Source: Methylococcaceae bacterium
Lineage (GTDB): Bacteria > Pseudomonadota > Gammaproteobacteria > Methylococcales > Methylomonadaceae
Length of the DNA stretch: 64,000 nt
Assembly (NCBI GenBank): GCA_030693065.1
Contig: JAUYBL010000019.1
Coordinates: 62,001-126,000, forward strand
Direction: 5' to 3'
Below are positions 36,387-45,410 of this stretch, one piece after another. The translations under genes and the position numbers were made by a program. The notes under the pieces were generated by a model. It was given only the letters and a program-made list of their open reading frames with translations. It was not told where the DNA came from and searched no databases. Within the stretch, counting starts at the first letter, position 1. Each line of letters opens with the position of its first letter.

Positions 36387-37199
36387 TTACGGTGCCGGTA
36401 CCGGTATATAAACGACACCACCGTTACCATAGGCTTGAGTATACCAACTGGTACCGCACTGATAATACGTGACGCCTTTAACCACCGATGTATTAGGGTT
36501 GCAAGGCAATCCTCCACTCGCCGGAGGCGGGGCTGTGTACACGACAGTCGTGGCGGGCGCTGCAGACTGGCTTTGCGATGTATTCGACTGCCCTGCAGCA
36601 TAGCCGGCTACAGCACCGATTGCAGCGGCGCCCACAGCCACAGCGGCCACTTCGCCATCGTCCCAGTTATTATTGTTATTGTTGTAGTAACCAGCCGGTG
36701 GTGGCGGATAGTAACCCGCGGGGGGTGGATAGGCTCCATGATACTGCTGAGCGGTTTGTTGCCGCGTTTGCACATTTTGATTGGAGTAGTTCTGCCGTTG
36801 GCCTTGGTTTTGCGATGAGTTTGCTTGACGCTGCTGCTGGTTCTCAGCCGAGTAATCCTGACGCTGGGCTTGATTAGCTGTTGACGTCGATTGCCAGCCT
36901 TGCTGCGAGGCCGCCCTATTTGTAGACGCCGTTTGCGCAGTTGCCGACCGATTAGTTGAAGCAGTTTGCGCAGCCTGTGAACGACTCGATGCCGTTGCTG
37001 CTGAAGCCGCTGAACCACCACCCGCTGAACCGTATCTGGCTGCGCCAGACGAAAAACTGCCACTCGCAGCAGCGCCGCCACGAGAATAGCCACCGCCCCC
37101 ACCGCCAAAACCACGAGCAGTAGCGTCATCCGCACAAACAGACAAGATCACAAACGCTGCAGCCATCGCTGTCACAATTGAATTAAGTTTAATGTTCAT
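36387..37199 (-). CDS. Secreted low-complexity protein with glycine zipper
   Basis: 270 residues. Signal peptide at the N-terminus (IVTAMAAAFVILSVCADDATA), then Gly/Ser-rich and Gln/Asn-rich low-complexity sequence with many Ala-Ser-Thr-Asn-Arg repeats, a proline-rich YPPPAGYYPPPPAGYY, a short glycine-zipper-like helix (AVGAAAIGAVAGYAAG) and a C-terminal domain with two cysteines (GGLPCNP...YYQCGTSWY) that could form a disulfide. Surface or periplasmic. The start overlaps the DUF2092 stop (ATGA), so the pair is cotranscribed. Function unknown. Confidence 0.78.
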   Translation of the reverse strand: MNIKLNSIVTAMAAAFVILSVCADDATARGFGGGGGGYSRGGAAASGSFSSGAARYGSAGGGSAASAATASSRSQAAQTASTNRSATAQTASTNRAASQQGWQSTSTANQAQRQDYSAENQQQRQANSSQNQGQRQNYSNQNVQTRQQTAQQYHGAYPPPAGYYPPPPAGYYNNNNNNWDDGEVAAVAVGAAAIGAVAGYAAGQSNTSQSQSAAPATTVVYTAPPPASGGLPCNPNTSVVKGVTYYQCGTSWYTQAYGNGGVVYIPVPAP

Positions 37200-38059
37200 G
37201 GTTTACCTCCAATAGCAGTTGGTGCCGCTATCGCAGCAGGAGCGATACTGGTTACTTGAGCAGCGAAGGCAATCTTCCGACTTCCGGCAGGCGGGACGAA
37301 GACAAATTTAGAATCGCTGACGGTTGGTGATAGATTCCAATCTGAGAATTGCGCACTGAACTGTGGCTGCCCATCGGCATTTTTATAGGTCAACACGATA
37401 CGCAGTGGTAATGGCTGAGTACCTTCTGGTATCCACACCTGATAATCAACAGTTTCGGTGCGTCCAGCCAAATGATGGGCAGGCACGCCATGAATAGTGG
37501 TTTTTTCCACATAATCCAGCGCCTGAGTGCGACTCTCGATTTCCGTCGGAAAACGGCTAAGCAATAATGCCGCCAGAGGTAGGCGCATGTGCAGATCTTT
37601 CAGCAGGTATACCACGGCCTCATCAATACCGCCTGCCTTGGCGGCCTGTGCATACACATTTTGCGATGGGCTAAATACAGTCATGTCCTTGCCATCATAG
37701 AGAAAAACGTGTTTTTCACCGTTACTTTCCTCTAGCTCGACACGCAGTCCGTTAGGTCGACTGACAGTAATATTACGCTTCTCGCCAAACTCTATTTTTT
37801 GACCGGACGCTTGAAAGGTATCGTAATTATCTGTCATGGCGACAGTAAATTTCTGAGCCTTTGCCAAGTAATTGGCCATACGCAATAGAAGGTCTTTGGC
37901 ATCGGTAGGCTCCTGTACTGCTGCTTGAGGAACAGCAGCCGCCGCTGACGCCAAAGTGTCTGATTGCGTCACGGTCTGATGCTCGGCACAACCCGCCAGT
38001 GCTGCTAAAATCGCCACGCATAGTGCGTTACGCGTGCCCTTTTGTAGTGTTTTTATCAT
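37196..38059 (-). CDS. DUF2092 periplasmic lipoprotein
   Basis: 287 residues. Lipoprotein signal with lipobox LAGC (Cys at 24, AILAALAGCAEH). The mature part has the LolA/LppX-like fold expected of DUF2092 (NYLAKAQKFTVAMTDNYDTF, EFGEKRNITVSRPNGLRVEL, RTETVDYQVWIPEGTQPLPLR). DUF2092 proteins are predicted periplasmic proteins of unknown role. A strong AGGAGG precedes the ATG at 38059 but lies in a small hairpin. Cotranscribed with the 270-aa secreted protein. Confidence 0.85.
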   Translation of the reverse strand: MIKTLQKGTRNALCVAILAALAGCAEHQTVTQSDTLASAAAAVPQAAVQEPTDAKDLLLRMANYLAKAQKFTVAMTDNYDTFQASGQKIEFGEKRNITVSRPNGLRVELEESNGEKHVFLYDGKDMTVFSPSQNVYAQAAKAGGIDEAVVYLLKDLHMRLPLAALLLSRFPTEIESRTQALDYVEKTTIHGVPAHHLAGRTETVDYQVWIPEGTQPLPLRIVLTYKNADGQPQFSAQFSDWNLSPTVSDSKFVFVPPAGSRKIAFAAQVTSIAPAAIAAPTAIGGKP

Positions 38060-38063
38060 TGGT

Positions 38064-38078
38064 CACCTCCTGTAGGTG
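38064..38078 (-). promoter_or_regulatory. Hairpin covering the DUF2092 ribosome-binding site
   Basis: On the minus strand CACCT-ACAGG-AGGTG can fold, hiding part of AGGAGG. The stem is only five pairs, so an effect on translation is possible but not compelling. Confidence 0.3.
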
Positions 38079-38127
38079 ATAGCTTTAAAAATACAGAACT
38101 CATGTGATTTTCTCTTTTCTTAAAAAT

Positions 38128-38292
38128 ACTATCGGAAATCTCTAAAAATCATCCGCCCACTGTTCACATTTATGCCCTATGGATATTGAGGTCCCCAAAG
38201 GATTTGGTGACCTCAATTGGGCCGACTGTGTAGGCGTAACATTGAACCCAACCAGACGACTTGAAGTGATTGTGCAATGCCCCGTAAGCATG
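38128..38292. repeat. Degenerate fragment of the 138-bp element
   Basis: From about 38132 the sequence resembles the MITE end (ATCTCTAAAAAT against CCTCTAAAAATT), and TTCACATTTATGCCCTATGGATATTGAG (38162-38189) matches the internal part TTCGCATTTATGCCCTGTGGGTACTGAG of copy A with about five substitutions. The right end is not recognisable. Confidence 0.45.
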
Positions 38293-39813
38293 CTAGTTCA
38301 GCTTTTCAATCTCCCCCGGTCGCCAGGTTTTGTCGAACCAAGGCTCGATCGGACTGTACAATCGCAGAATTGTATTCCAGCCCTTGCCGGGAACGGTTTG
38401 CAACCAGTTAACTTTGCCGGACGACGGTGCCTTGGGGCCAAAGTAGATGTCCACCGAGCCATCGGCGTTTATCACCAACTCCTTATTTTGGCTGCTGATA
38501 CTGGGGAACTGCTGATCAGTCTGTAGCATGGAGCGAGTCTGGTTGTCGTACAAAATCACCGACCAGAAGTTTTTGACCGGGATATTCGGCGGCAGGTGCA
38601 ATTTGTAGTTCTTGCCTCCATCGAGCGGCTTAGCTTTGGCATCCTTGGCGGTCCAGGCGTATTGCGAGCCTTGCCCCACCATCTTCGATTCCATGGCGGG
38701 CGTGACGCCGGTCGCCATAAAGTAGTAAAGATTGTAGCCATCCAGGTTACGTACCCCAGGTTGCGACTCAAACTTGTAGCCACCGAGGAAAGGGAGTTGC
38801 CAGGAACTGCCTTCGTAATAAAAGGCCTCTTGCTGCCTCATCCGGTATGCATTAGCCCGTGCGGTGGCATCGCCGACGATCGCCGCTTCGGTGAGGATTT
38901 TCTTCATCCGCGCATCCGGCGCAAAGGGCTTGCCTTTTTGAATACCAATGGAGGCGTAGTAGCCAAGCGTGACTGGATCGAGCGATTCGCTAGGTTCTTG
39001 TTGCACCACCTGGTTCAGATATTCCCAGAATTGGTAATCCGCCGGGGCGACCGTGCTGAAATCCTTGCCGGAGACATTAACAAAGTCCATCTGCGGCGGA
39101 TTGGCTGCATCGGCCAGACGATAAACTCGCGTATGCTGTTTGACCAGATCCACACCCGGCTTGGGATCGCCATCGACCACGAAGCTGCGCCAGGGTGCCC
39201 ACAAGTTGAAGGTGGGTGACTTAACGACAATATAGCCCTCCGGGACTTCGCCCTGATACCCAGGCGGTAAAATCAGATATTTACCACCCTCGCCCTTATC
39301 CGGCCCGGTGAAGCCAATGTCGACCACCCAGCGGAACCACATGTCATTGAGGGCACCCAGCACCTTCGGTGGCGCCTCCAGTACGATCGGACCATCTTTC
39401 AGATCCAGCCACATCCAGCTATAGGGAGTTTCGGTATTGGGGGTCAGGAATAGCGACTTCGAATCCATGCGATTCTCGAAAATCGGCACGGTGGTATTGG
39501 CCGGCCCCAACTTGAGAATCTCGTTGCGATTGGCTACCTGACTGACGGCGGGTAAAGCCAGCAAATAGGCCTGCACTGCACGCTGAAAGTCCAGATTGTC
39601 ATAGAGTTTTTCGACGCTGGCATCATCCGGAAAACCGTCGAAAAATTTTAGGGTGCCCAAGCGGGTCTTGACCTGATCCGGCATCGCGATGCCTGCGGGA
39701 ACTGCCGTCGTCATCTTGTACTGCGCTGGCTTGGCCGGTTTGGCAACTGCAGTTCCTGTTAACAAGCCGCATATCACTGCGATCGCCGTGGCTAGTTTGG
39801 TTTTTTGCATCAT
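38293..39813 (-). CDS. DUF1254/DUF1214 domain protein
   Basis: 506 residues from the ATG at 39813 (an earlier ATG at 39828 exists, but the GGAG that would serve as Shine-Dalgarno lies between them). Signal peptide (KLATAIAVICGLLTGTAVA) puts it in the periplasm. The N-terminal DUF1254 half has a long helix-rich region with QAYLLALPAVSQ; the C-terminal DUF1214 half has NFWSVILYDNQTRSMLQTDQQFPSI, NADGSVDIYFGPKAP and GWNTILRLYSPIEPWFDKTWRPGEIE, near-identical to the family end. The biochemical role is unknown. It lies downstream of the arylsulfatase in the same direction. Confidence 0.9.
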   Translation of the reverse strand: MMQKTKLATAIAVICGLLTGTAVAKPAKPAQYKMTTAVPAGIAMPDQVKTRLGTLKFFDGFPDDASVEKLYDNLDFQRAVQAYLLALPAVSQVANRNEILKLGPANTTVPIFENRMDSKSLFLTPNTETPYSWMWLDLKDGPIVLEAPPKVLGALNDMWFRWVVDIGFTGPDKGEGGKYLILPPGYQGEVPEGYIVVKSPTFNLWAPWRSFVVDGDPKPGVDLVKQHTRVYRLADAANPPQMDFVNVSGKDFSTVAPADYQFWEYLNQVVQQEPSESLDPVTLGYYASIGIQKGKPFAPDARMKKILTEAAIVGDATARANAYRMRQQEAFYYEGSSWQLPFLGGYKFESQPGVRNLDGYNLYYFMATGVTPAMESKMVGQGSQYAWTAKDAKAKPLDGGKNYKLHLPPNIPVKNFWSVILYDNQTRSMLQTDQQFPSISSQNKELVINADGSVDIYFGPKAPSSGKVNWLQTVPGKGWNTILRLYSPIEPWFDKTWRPGEIEKLN

Positions 39814-39882
39814 CAGTTTAAGCTCCATAGCTATTCATTTGCTAAACAGTAGGCGCGTAAAGACGCACCTACTCCCAGCCGC

Positions 39883-42255
39883 TTATTTCACGTCGATCGT
39901 GACTTTCTCGATCTTGCCGGTAAAGCGGGTCTGCGCGCCCTGGCCGATTCCGGCCACGACCGGCGTGGCGTCGTCTATGCCGACATCCGCGGTCTCGTCG
40001 GCGGAAAAGACCATGGGCTGGGTTTTATCGATACGGCCTTCGGCCAGCTTGCGGCCATCCACGGACAAAGTGCCTGTGCCGCCTTTACCCAAACCGCCAC
40101 CGTCGTAAGCAAACTCGAACACCACCTTGCTTTTGCCTTTCGGCAAGGCTTCCGGCGAACTGATGGTGTAATGATTCAGGTTGAGCAAGTTGTAGGTATA
40201 GGTCGGTTTGCCGTCCTTCAGATACAAACTCCAGCCGCCGAAGCGTCCGCCCTGAGCGATAATGACACCATTAGCGCCGCCCTCCGGAATATCCAGCTCG
40301 GCGGTGATGGTTTTGGACTTGTTCTTGACATTGATGAACACGTTCTCGGACATGCCGGTCATGCCTTCAGCCAAGGTCAGCGATGTACGGCCCGCCATCA
40401 AATCGGGACGATTCACCAGCTCCGCGTTCATACGTTCAACTGTCCGGTCATCAATCGGCAATACGGTGTTTTTCTTGGCTTCCTTCATGAACAAGGCTTG
40501 CAGTTCCTGCAATTTCTTGGGTTGTTGCGCCGCCAGATCATGAATCAAGCTAAAGTCGTTACGGGTGTCGTACAACTCCCATATATCTTCAGCCAGCGCA
40601 CGGCGCGGTTTCATTTCCCAAGGCGCCCGGTGAATGGTGCGCGCAAACCAGCCTTCATGATAGATGGCCCGGTTGCCGAACATCTCGAAGTACTGGGTGG
40701 TATGGCGGTCTTTTACCTGAGCGTCATCGAAGCTATAGGCCATGCTGACGCCATCCATTGGCCGCTGCTTGACGCCGTTGACGCTTTTAGGCTCCGGCAG
40801 GCCGACGGCTTCCAGAATGGTGGGCGCGACATCAATCACGTGATGAAATTGCGTGCGCAGTTCCCCCTTGCTCTTGATGCCTTTCGGCCAGCGTACCGCC
40901 ATGCCGACCTTGGTGCCGCCATGATCGGAAGCTATCTGTTTGGTCCATTGATACGGCGTATCCAATGCTACAGCCCAACCCGCTGCCATGTGCGGGTAAG
41001 TTTCGGGCCCACCCCATTGGTCCAGATGCTTTAGCATGTCGGCGACCTGTTCCGGAACGCCGTTGAAGTAGGTGTATTCGTTGAACATGCCATTGCGACC
41101 GCCTTCGGCGCTGGTGCCGTTATCGCCATAAACAAACAGCACCAGGGTATTATCGAGTTGGCCCACCTCATCTATGGCCTTGATCAGTCGGCCGACTTCA
41201 TGGTCTGTCATTTCCACAAAGGCGGCAAATACTTCCATCTGGCGGGTAAACAGGCGCTTTTCATCAGCCGACAACGAATCCCAGGCTGGAATCGCATCCG
41301 GTTTAGGCGCCAATTGGGTACCTGCAGGCACTACGCCACGGGCAATTTGCCTCGCCAAAATTTCCTCGCGCAGCTTGTCCCAGCCCTGGTCGAATTTACC
41401 CTGCCAGCGGGCGATCCATTCCTTGGGTACATGATGCGGCGCATGCACGGCGCCCGGTGCGAAATAGGTGAAAAACGGTCTGTCCGGCGTCAGTGCCTTT
41501 TGGTATTTGATCCAGGCCACGGCCTGATCGGTCATGTCGGTGAGAAAGTGGTAGTTGGGATCGTTCGGCAACTCGACCGGCTTGGTGCCGTCGTAAATGA
41601 ACGGCGCCCATTGGTTGGTTTCGCCGCCCAGAAAGCCGTAAAACTTGTCGAAACCCTGCCGGGTCGGCCAGCGATCGAAAGGCCCCGCCATACTGGCTTC
41701 CCAGGCGGCGGTTTCGTGCCATTTGCCGAAGGCGGCGGTGGCGTAACCGTTCAGGCGCAACATCTCGGCGACCGGCGCGACATTGTTGGGAATTTGGCCG
41801 GTGTTACCGGGGAAAGCAGTACCCGTCTCGATAATTGCGCCCATGTTGTTAACGTGATGGTTACGTCCGCTTTTGAGCGCGGCGCGCGTCGGCGAGCACA
41901 CGGCGGTGGTGTGGAAGTTGTTGTAACGCACGCCTTCGTTGGCGATTTGCTCAAAGGTGGGTGTAGTGACGGGGCCGCCAAACGAGCTGGTGCCCGCAAA
42001 ACCCAGGTCATCAAGCAACACCAGCAGCACATTCGGCGCTCCCGCCGGGGCCTTCACTTGGAAACGGGGCGGCGCATTGGCGTTGCGAACATCAAGTACA
42101 TTGCTGGCGGGAATTTTAGGTTCGGCAATCGGCAAAACTGTACGGTCAGGACTGCCGTCACTGATGGCTTTGGTATGGCTTTTAGCGACAGCCAAGTCAG
42201 TATTTCCAACCATTAGCGTCACCAAGCTCGCTGTTAGCAGTAAATGTTTTTTCAT
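39883..42255 (-). CDS. Periplasmic arylsulfatase
   Basis: 790 residues, signal peptide at the N-terminus. Sulfatase signature CSPTRAALKSGR with Cys120 as the formylglycine precursor; metal ligands Asp82-Asp83 in VLLDDLGFAG; further FGKWHE and VYGDNGTSAEGG. The C-terminal about 180 residues form an additional beta-rich domain (YDGGGLGKGGTGTLSVDGRK), often seen in long bacterial arylsulfatases. A formylglycine-generating or anaerobic maturase is not in the window. The gene is followed by DUF1254 after 69 bases. It probably releases sulfate from organic esters in the periplasm. Confidence 0.93.
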   Translation of the reverse strand: MKKHLLLTASLVTLMVGNTDLAVAKSHTKAISDGSPDRTVLPIAEPKIPASNVLDVRNANAPPRFQVKAPAGAPNVLLVLLDDLGFAGTSSFGGPVTTPTFEQIANEGVRYNNFHTTAVCSPTRAALKSGRNHHVNNMGAIIETGTAFPGNTGQIPNNVAPVAEMLRLNGYATAAFGKWHETAAWEASMAGPFDRWPTRQGFDKFYGFLGGETNQWAPFIYDGTKPVELPNDPNYHFLTDMTDQAVAWIKYQKALTPDRPFFTYFAPGAVHAPHHVPKEWIARWQGKFDQGWDKLREEILARQIARGVVPAGTQLAPKPDAIPAWDSLSADEKRLFTRQMEVFAAFVEMTDHEVGRLIKAIDEVGQLDNTLVLFVYGDNGTSAEGGRNGMFNEYTYFNGVPEQVADMLKHLDQWGGPETYPHMAAGWAVALDTPYQWTKQIASDHGGTKVGMAVRWPKGIKSKGELRTQFHHVIDVAPTILEAVGLPEPKSVNGVKQRPMDGVSMAYSFDDAQVKDRHTTQYFEMFGNRAIYHEGWFARTIHRAPWEMKPRRALAEDIWELYDTRNDFSLIHDLAAQQPKKLQELQALFMKEAKKNTVLPIDDRTVERMNAELVNRPDLMAGRTSLTLAEGMTGMSENVFINVKNKSKTITAELDIPEGGANGVIIAQGGRFGGWSLYLKDGKPTYTYNLLNLNHYTISSPEALPKGKSKVVFEFAYDGGGLGKGGTGTLSVDGRKLAEGRIDKTQPMVFSADETADVGIDDATPVVAGIGQGAQTRFTGKIEKVTIDVK

Positions 42256-42405
42256 GCTTTTTGTCCTTTTTTTGGAAAATTTTTCACAGTTGTCTCGTTA
42301 AACTGGCTCTTTGATTCAAAGAGGTTGCAACGAAATCGGCAACTTGTCGGTTGCTGCTTCAGTAGGTTTAGGATTGGTAATTTAGCCAAACCACTATTAA
42401 ATAAT

Positions 42406-42543
42406 GGGAACCTCTAAAAATTGCACTTCGACAAGCTCAGTACCCGTAGGGCATAAATGCGAACGGCTATCTTATAAAATCAATTACTTGTCAGTTCATG
42501 CTGAGCCTGTCGAAGCATGAACTGATAATTTTTAGAGGTTCCC
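42406..42543. mobile_element. 138-bp MITE-like element, copy B
   Basis: Perfect 17-bp terminal inverted repeats GGGAACCTCTAAAAATT, flanked by TAAT on both sides (42402-42405 and 42544-42547) as a 4-bp target duplication. Same length as copy A, and similar to its reverse complement throughout, for example CACTTCGACAAGCTCAGTACCC and GAGCCTGTCGAAGCATGAAC in place of the corresponding arms. No coding capacity. Confidence 0.82.
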
Positions 42544-42573
42544 TAATGTTTTAAGTTTGTTTAATGCCATTAA

Positions 42574-42906
42574 TCAAGTATGCAGGCCACCTCTTACCTG
42601 CTCGGCAAATTCAAGCCCATGAGTTTGACTAATAAACCGAAACTGGCAATTGGGCGGTTCGGTGGAAAGTTCCATCAAGGACGCTAATTGACTGAAATGT
42701 TTGGAAGCAATCATTCGGCGTAGTCCTATTTCCGACTCCCAAATTTCGTCATAACAAAGAGTGCATGGCGAGCCTACAGTTTTATAGAGTTCTACAGTGA
42801 CGCACCCAGGTTCTGAACGCACGTTTTTAGCAAGCGCTTGCAATGCTTCAGTCATGGTACGGACTTTCTTTAGCGGAACTTTAAGCGTCAGATGTAGTTC
42901 AATCAT
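42574..42906 (-). CDS. Antibiotic biosynthesis monooxygenase (ABM) domain protein
   Basis: 110 residues from the ATG at 42906 (a TTG six bases earlier is possible). One ferredoxin-like ABM domain: IELHLTLKVPLKKVRTMTEAL, EPGCVTVELYKTVG and YDEIWESEIGLRRMIASKHF. Small cytosolic members include quinol monooxygenase YgiN and heme-degrading enzymes; no cofactor site can be told from sequence. Weak Shine-Dalgarno. Confidence 0.78.
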   Translation of the reverse strand: MIELHLTLKVPLKKVRTMTEALQALAKNVRSEPGCVTVELYKTVGSPCTLCYDEIWESEIGLRRMIASKHFSQLASLMELSTEPPNCQFRFISQTHGLEFAEQVRGGLHT

Positions 42907-43154
42907 GCCCAATGAGTAACCATTAAATGTGCCAAAAATTGATTATCTTAAAATCAGAAATATTGAGCGACCGCTATGCCTTCGGCGGCCCCAGCGGTCC
43001 CCTGCACTAAGAAGGCCATTTCCAAACATGGCGGTGTCGCAACCACCGCTGCCAAGGCCAACCCAAAAGTTATGGATATTCGGCGTATTCTGTTGGAACA
43101 CTTGGCATGCCGAAGAATTGGTTGCCAAGAGATCAACTCTATCAGTCGGAGTTG

Positions 43155-43628
43155 TTAATTAACCGAATAGCCCAGCGCTCCCAGACAAGATTTCATCGCC
43201 CGGTTGTAGTTATCGAGCCCAGGAGGTGGCGCCGAAGCAGCCTGCGACTGCCTATCACGCTCCTGAAAGCCGCGTTTCAAGCCGCCAGCGGTTGCGCCTA
43301 TAGCCGCCCCTTTGCCAGCATCACCGGCAATTGCACCAATCGCCGCACCCGCTGCCGCACCACGGGCGCCACCGCGTAAGGTTTCTTTAGCTGAACTGCC
43401 AAAAGACGGCCCTGAACTTTGCGCTGGCGGATTAGTGGGGTCATAACCGGATTGCTGGACAGACCAGCTATGGCACTGATACTGGTCTTGCTGTTGCTGC
43501 TGCGGGCTTTGACCGGCTGCCGGATAAATCATTAGCGCGCCTTGAGCCCATACTGTCACCGATCCCGTGCTCAGCAATAAAATGCTGATTAGCAAACTGT
43601 TACGAGTTTTTTTGTGTTTGAAGTTCAT
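43155..43628 (-). CDS. Glycine-zipper periplasmic/outer membrane protein
   Basis: 157 residues. Signal peptide (SLLISILLLSTGSVTVWA), a Gln-rich segment with YQCHSWSVQQSG, then a glycine zipper (RGGARGAAAGAAIGAIAGDAGKG, written here in part) and a short C-terminal region with a second cysteine. AGGAGAG precedes the ATG. Glycine-zipper proteins of this type can insert in or bridge the outer membrane; the role is unknown. Gene order places it with the DUF3313 and SYLF genes. Confidence 0.82.
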   Translation of the reverse strand: MNFKHKKTRNSLLISILLLSTGSVTVWAQGALMIYPAAGQSPQQQQQDQYQCHSWSVQQSGYDPTNPPAQSSGPSFGSSAKETLRGGARGAAAGAAIGAIAGDAGKGAAIGATAGGLKRGFQERDRQSQAASAPPPGLDNYNRAMKSCLGALGYSVN

Positions 43629-43678
43629 CTTTTTGCTCTCCTGTATTGAGTCAGTAAATTGAAACTATTTAAGCAAGA

Positions 43679-44383
43679 CTATTCCGTAGGTTTGGCTCCA
43701 CAGTTCACCAAGCGGTAAGCCATGCGTCCCGCCCAAAAGTCAAAAGCTCGGGTGACGTCGTCCCATTTACTGGTCACGCCAGTGACTGATTTTGCGCCGA
43801 CAATACGATCGGCTGCCGCGGCGATACGCTCACCGGTTATTGCATCGGTTATATCGGCTTCACCACTGGCTTTGCCGACGAAGCTACCGGTACCGGTTGC
43901 GATTTCTTTCAATTTCGACATCACCAACAACTGGGGCACGAACGACGATACAGTATCTAGCGCAACCCAAGAGCCTTCAGCTTCGGTGATTGCAGTTTTA
44001 ATACGTAAGGTACCGGGCTGTGGTGTGCTAACGACCTGGTAGTGTTTGCCAATTTCGTTCACCAATGAACCATGCAGATGATTAACCAGGGTTTGGCGAT
44101 CGGCGGCCGAAAGGTCCGCCAAGTCACTTTTATCGCGCACCCACATAGTAACCGGTTCGATAATCACTTTGTCATAGCCCTTGCAGGATTGTTGATATTG
44201 CGGATTAATATAAATTTTCAGTGCCTCCCCGTCTTTGCCTTCCTGCAACATGGAATAATCACCCAGAAAACCTGATTGATCGACATCTCTGGCTTGTTTG
44301 ATTGGCGTACAGGCCGACATGGACAAAGCCAATGTCAGCACAAAAGTAGCTATTATTTTTTTATTGTTGCTAGCGCGTACCAT
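43679..44383 (-). CDS. DUF3313 lipoprotein
   Basis: 234 residues. Signal ending in the lipobox-like SMSAC (Cys25). DUF3313 pattern: QSGFLGDYSMLQEGKDGEAL, YDKVIIEPVTMWV and the C-terminal FDFWAGRMAYRLVN. Periplasmic or outer-membrane lipoprotein, function unknown. AGGAG precedes the ATG. Cotranscribed with the glycine-zipper gene. Confidence 0.86.
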   Translation of the reverse strand: MVRASNNKKIIATFVLTLALSMSACTPIKQARDVDQSGFLGDYSMLQEGKDGEALKIYINPQYQQSCKGYDKVIIEPVTMWVRDKSDLADLSAADRQTLVNHLHGSLVNEIGKHYQVVSTPQPGTLRIKTAITEAEGSWVALDTVSSFVPQLLVMSKLKEIATGTGSFVGKASGEADITDAITGERIAAAADRIVGAKSVTGVTSKWDDVTRAFDFWAGRMAYRLVNCGAKPTE

Positions 44384-44463
44384 TATTAAATCTCCTGATT
44401 GTTAAAAAATAGGGGGGAGTAGATCACGATTACTTTCTAATTGATTTAATTCATTGATTTAAT

Positions 44464-45075
44464 TCAAGGATTGATCCGGGTGATCTTAGAACCCTGCAGA
44501 CCCAGTCCGGCCATTAAGCCTCTTTGGCCAAATACGAAGGCATAGACATCATCACGCAGGGTTGTAGTAGTAGCTTTCTTGGCCATGCCTTCATCAAGAA
44601 TTACGATATTTGGGCCCACACCGACTTCAAAACCACTGCTACTATCCAAGCTAGCCAGCGCGGCATCATTCATAAAAAACATCGCGTAACTGAACTTTTG
44701 CACCCCGGCCTGCAAACCATAAGATCCGGCGACGATGTTGTAGTAACCGGTAGTTCGGCCTTTTTTACGCATGGCGCCCTTGCCGTATTCGGCACCACCG
44801 ATGAATCCGGCTTTAACGACATTTGGAAATACCAATATGCCTTTGGCTTTTGCTGCCAAAGATCTGGCCGCAGGCGTAGTTTCGTAAAGTTCGCTCAGCG
44901 CAGCACTGACATCATTATCGATTTGCGCGGCATTGGTCGTTGAATCAGCCCGAGAATCACCAATGGCTTGGCAGCCAGCCAGTAGCGGTAAGAACATCAA
45001 AAATAAACAAACAATTGGGCCGAAATTGTGACGTTTTTGATTTGATGGAAACGTTTTAAATTGTAAAGCTCGCAT
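44464..45075 (-). CDS. SYLF-domain (Ysc84-like) lipoprotein
   Basis: 203 residues. Lipobox LAGC (Cys35) after a hydrophobic signal. SYLF/Ysc84 lipid-binding domain: AKAKGILVFPNVVKAGFIGGAEYGKG, TGYYNIVAGSYGLQAGVQKFSY and the C-terminal VYAFVFGQRGLMAGLGLQGSKI. GAGGA precedes the ATG. First gene after the sigma-54 regulator, preceded by a -24/-12-like site at 45265-45280. The domain binds phosphoinositides in eukaryotes; bacterial members are uncharacterised envelope proteins. Confidence 0.9.
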   Translation of the reverse strand: MRALQFKTFPSNQKRHNFGPIVCLFLMFLPLLAGCQAIGDSRADSTTNAAQIDNDVSAALSELYETTPAARSLAAKAKGILVFPNVVKAGFIGGAEYGKGAMRKKGRTTGYYNIVAGSYGLQAGVQKFSYAMFFMNDAALASLDSSSGFEVGVGPNIVILDEGMAKKATTTTLRDDVYAFVFGQRGLMAGLGLQGSKITRINP

Positions 45076-45264
45076 TAGTCATTCCTCTGTGGTGTTAAAC
45101 GTTTTAAAAGACCTTGGTTGCCCACCCAATATCGACAGGAAGAGCATAAGACCAACAGATAAATCTACTATGCATGATGGCGAGAGTTTGCCTTGTGGTG
45201 TTATTAATCGGCTTGGTTTTATCCGCCTTAACACGAAGCACAGTTAGATCATGAATAAATATTT

Positions 45265-45280
45265 AGCAAAAGTAATGCCG
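45265..45280 (-). promoter_or_regulatory. Candidate sigma-54 (-24/-12) promoter
   Basis: Reading on the minus strand CGGCATTACTTTTGCT, compared with consensus TGGCAC-N5-TTGCW. GG and GC lie at the exact -24/-12 spacing. The site is 190 bases upstream of the SYLF ATG and just after the gene for a sigma-54-dependent activator on the same strand. I found no other equally good site in front of the neighbouring genes. Confidence 0.5.
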
Positions 45281-45410
45281 AAATTAGAGACAGTAGGCTT
45301 TGTTCGAAAAACAGAGGGTAAACAATAGGTTAAGTTAAATAGATCAACTTCTTGTCTAATCCGAGACAGAGACGATATCCGAAATATCGTGGTTTCCCCG
45401 AAAAAGAGAA

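Noticed and set aside
36333-36877. Plus-strand ORFs antisense to the 270-aa secreted protein
   Set aside because: They mirror the low-complexity reading of the real gene and have no start signals of their own.
42913-43154. Overlapping 60-77 codon ORFs on both strands between the ABM and glycine-zipper genes
   Set aside because: No conserved motif or Shine-Dalgarno; possibly a faded gene, but nothing identifiable.
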